Source of the DNA: JALOBO01 sp023228225
GTDB taxonomy: Bacteria > Bacillota > Clostridia > Christensenellales > UBA1242
Assembly: GCA_041663585.1 (NCBI GenBank)
Contig: JBAYMN010000028.1
Location: 1-7,085 of the forward strand
DNA: 7,085 nt
Direction of reading: 5' to 3'
A program made the position numbers and the translations under genes. Below the pieces are notes generated by a model. The model was not told the DNA's origin and made no database searches. It saw only the letters and a list, made by a program, of their open reading frames with translations. Positions 5,926 through 7,085 of the stretch are shown here, piece by piece; within the stretch, counting starts at the first letter, position 1, and each line of letters begins with the position of its first letter.

Positions 5926-5942
5926 TCAAAGTTTTCCATTAA

Positions 5943-5971
5943 TTGACATATATATAAAATAATGTTAAACT
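5943..5971 (+). promoter_or_regulatory. Promoter of helical protein C
   Basis: TTGACA (5943-5948), a 17-bp spacer and TAAACT (5966-5971) preceded by TGT form a good extended -10 promoter. The leader to the ATG at 6016 is about 38 nt and ends with AGGAG. Confidence 0.65.
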
Positions 5972-6015
5972 CTTACATATATAAACTATCAAATAAAAAT
6001 TATTAGGAGAAAAAT

Positions 6016-6594
6016 ATGTTTACAAATAATAGTTTTCGTAAGAATGTAATAGATGATATTAATGTTTCATTAAGAAAAGTACAAGAACAGAAAAAGATAG
6101 TTCAAAAGCAAATTGAACTAATGAATACCCAAATTTTAAATTCAAATAAAAATATGAATAAAATAAACGAAAAACTATTAGCTGTTGAACAAAAAAATCC
6201 AATGCTTACAGAATATAAGAAATATTTAAATCAACTTGATTTATTAGAGCTACAATATGATGATGCGGTTAGTGGTGTTGTTGATTCTGCTATGTCAGCA
6301 ATTTCTGGTGCTATTGCTTACAAAACCAAAAAAAGTGATAAAGAAATTAATAGCCTAGAAAATAAAATTAAACAAATAAAGAGTGCTATGGAGTTTTTAG
6401 AGACCTCAAAAGAAGCTGTAAACTATAAAAATGATTACAATAATATAAAAGAAGAATTAAGCCTTGCAAAAGCAGCCCAACTATTAACAATAAGACTAGA
6501 AAAAGAGTTGATTCCATTTACAAAACTTGAAATGAAATACCAAAAGAAATTAGCTTCATTAAATGCAAAAAATGAAGTTACCGCAGAAAGATAA
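6016..6594 (+). CDS. Unknown coiled-coil protein C (192 aa)
   Basis: The ATG at 6016 follows AGGAG by about 7 nt. The product is two long charged helices flanking a small-residue segment. Residues about 12-83 form a strongly heptad-like coiled coil (VQEQKKIVQKQIELMNTQIL at 22-41). Residues 84-102 are rich in Ala, Gly, Ser and Val (AVSGVVDSAMSAISGAIAY), and residues 105-185 form a second charged coil. This resembles a helical hairpin whose tip could pack against a membrane or another protein, but the middle segment is too polar for a confident membrane span. It has no signal peptide and no cysteine. I recognise no family. It resembles A and B in being helix-rich and separately promoted, though no clear sequence homology is visible by eye. 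Confidence 0.87.
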   Translation: MFTNNSFRKNVIDDINVSLRKVQEQKKIVQKQIELMNTQILNSNKNMNKINEKLLAVEQKNPMLTEYKKYLNQLDLLELQYDDAVSGVVDSAMSAISGAIAYKTKKSDKEINSLENKIKQIKSAMEFLETSKEAVNYKNDYNNIKEELSLAKAAQLLTIRLEKELIPFTKLEMKYQKKLASLNAKNEVTAER

Positions 6595-6630
6595 TTTTTT
6601 AGTAAATCACTTTACACTTTCTACAAAATA

Positions 6631-6668
6631 AAAAATCCCGCTTGCGTTTTAATGCGAGCGGGATTTTT
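6631..6668. terminator. Bidirectional terminator after gene C
   Basis: AAAAATCCCGCT (6631-6642) pairs with AGCGGGATTTTT (6657-6668). The stem can extend inward by TGCG/TGCG with wobble pairs around a TTTTAA loop. Runs of T follow on both strands. It lies between convergent gene C and the frame-broken gene at 6674. Confidence 0.92.
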
Positions 6669-6673
6669 AAACA

Positions 6674-7085
6674 CTATTTTTCTTGAGTATCAACATTTTC
6701 GTTTGGTTTAGTATTTAATAATTCCATAAGTTTGGTTAATGAAATGTTCAACTGTGGATACGGGACATCGTTTAAGGCTTGAAATTTTTCGTTTTGTGCT
6801 TTGTCTGCTATGTACATTCTTATAAAATCGCCGGCTTGGTCGTATACAAGTTCTTCTAAATCGGTAATCTTTTCATCTTTTCCGTGTTCAAACTTCCAGC
6901 GCCTATTAAATAAAATTGCGGCTTCGGCATAAGCGCCAAGTAGCTCTTCAATTGGTGTAATATTAATTTTGTTATTATATTATTAAATTTTTCAGTGGGC
7001 ATATCAGCAATATGTCCATCTAAAAAACAGGCATAACTTTCATCAAGCCAACGGAATCTGTTAATATTATATTTTTTGTATATAA
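6674..7085 (-). pseudogene. Partial unknown gene with a one-base frame disruption
   Basis: Reading the minus strand from the right edge, one frame gives a protein-like stretch (YKKYNINRFRWLDESYACFL, then HIADMPTEKFNNIITK) up to about 6970. Beyond that the coding quality moves to the -1 frame (NITPIEELLGAYAEAAILFN, then RRWKFEHGKDEKITDLEELV, and on to NENVDTQEK) ending in TAG at 6674. The downstream frame has stops just before the switch, and no start codon with a ribosome site lies there. Adding one A to the run of four A at 6967-6970 (T on the plus strand) restores one continuous frame, giving about 138 visible residues. It may be a real frameshift, a contingency tract or an assembly error. 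The product looks soluble and helical; I do not recognise it, and its N-terminus lies outside the window. Confidence 0.7.

Noticed and set aside
6960..6975. Programmed -1 ribosomal frameshift
   Set aside because: The zero-frame codons ACA AAA TTA do not form a slippery heptamer, and I see no stimulatory stem just downstream.

Overview
The window is about 7 kb of very AT-rich, gene-dense bacterial DNA. It has Shine-Dalgarno sites of the AGGAG type, sigma-A-like promoters with 17-18 bp spacers (several with an extended TGn -10), ordinary TGG tryptophan codons, and TAA or TAG stops throughout. This fits a low-GC Firmicute (Bacillota, Clostridia or Bacilli, possibly an uncultured gut lineage). 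Only two proteins belong to families I can recognise; the rest are orphans. There is no rRNA, tRNA, CRISPR array, transposase, integrase or phage structural gene.

Layout. At 1-544 (minus) is the 5' part of an unknown gene cut off by the window edge. It is divergent from a GTG-started gene at 671-1600 (plus). That gene encodes a helical protein of the family annotated as 5-hmdU DNA kinase helical domain, or alpha-glutamyl/putrescinyl-thymine pyrophosphorylase, known from phages with hypermodified thymine. At 1601-1955 there is no intact sizeable gene: a 28-codon ORF with a good ribosome site is followed by what looks like a decayed reading frame. At 1956-2576 (plus) is a two-helix membrane protein whose start lies only 5 nt after its -10 box, so its mRNA is predicted to be leaderless. 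It shares a bidirectional terminator with a convergent S66-family LD-carboxypeptidase/MccF-like serine peptidase (2668-3690, minus).

From 3842 to 6594 lies a block of four unrecognised genes: helix-rich soluble proteins A (258 aa), B (175 aa) and C (192 aa) on the plus strand, and a 157-aa protein D (minus) between B and C. Each has its own promoter. B carries a perfect consensus promoter. The D/C divergent region holds a 12-bp inverted repeat and an 18-bp sequence that also occurs in the promoter of B. The right end (6674-7085, minus) is a partial gene with a single-base frame disruption at an A-tract.

Functionally, the peptidase probably acts in muropeptide recycling or immunity to a peptide-nucleotide antibiotic. 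The thymine-modification-type protein appears without its usual phage partners and may be a domesticated or defence-type member. No shared pathway linking all the genes can be shown from the sequence. The A-B-C-D block is best described as a lineage-specific orphan cluster.
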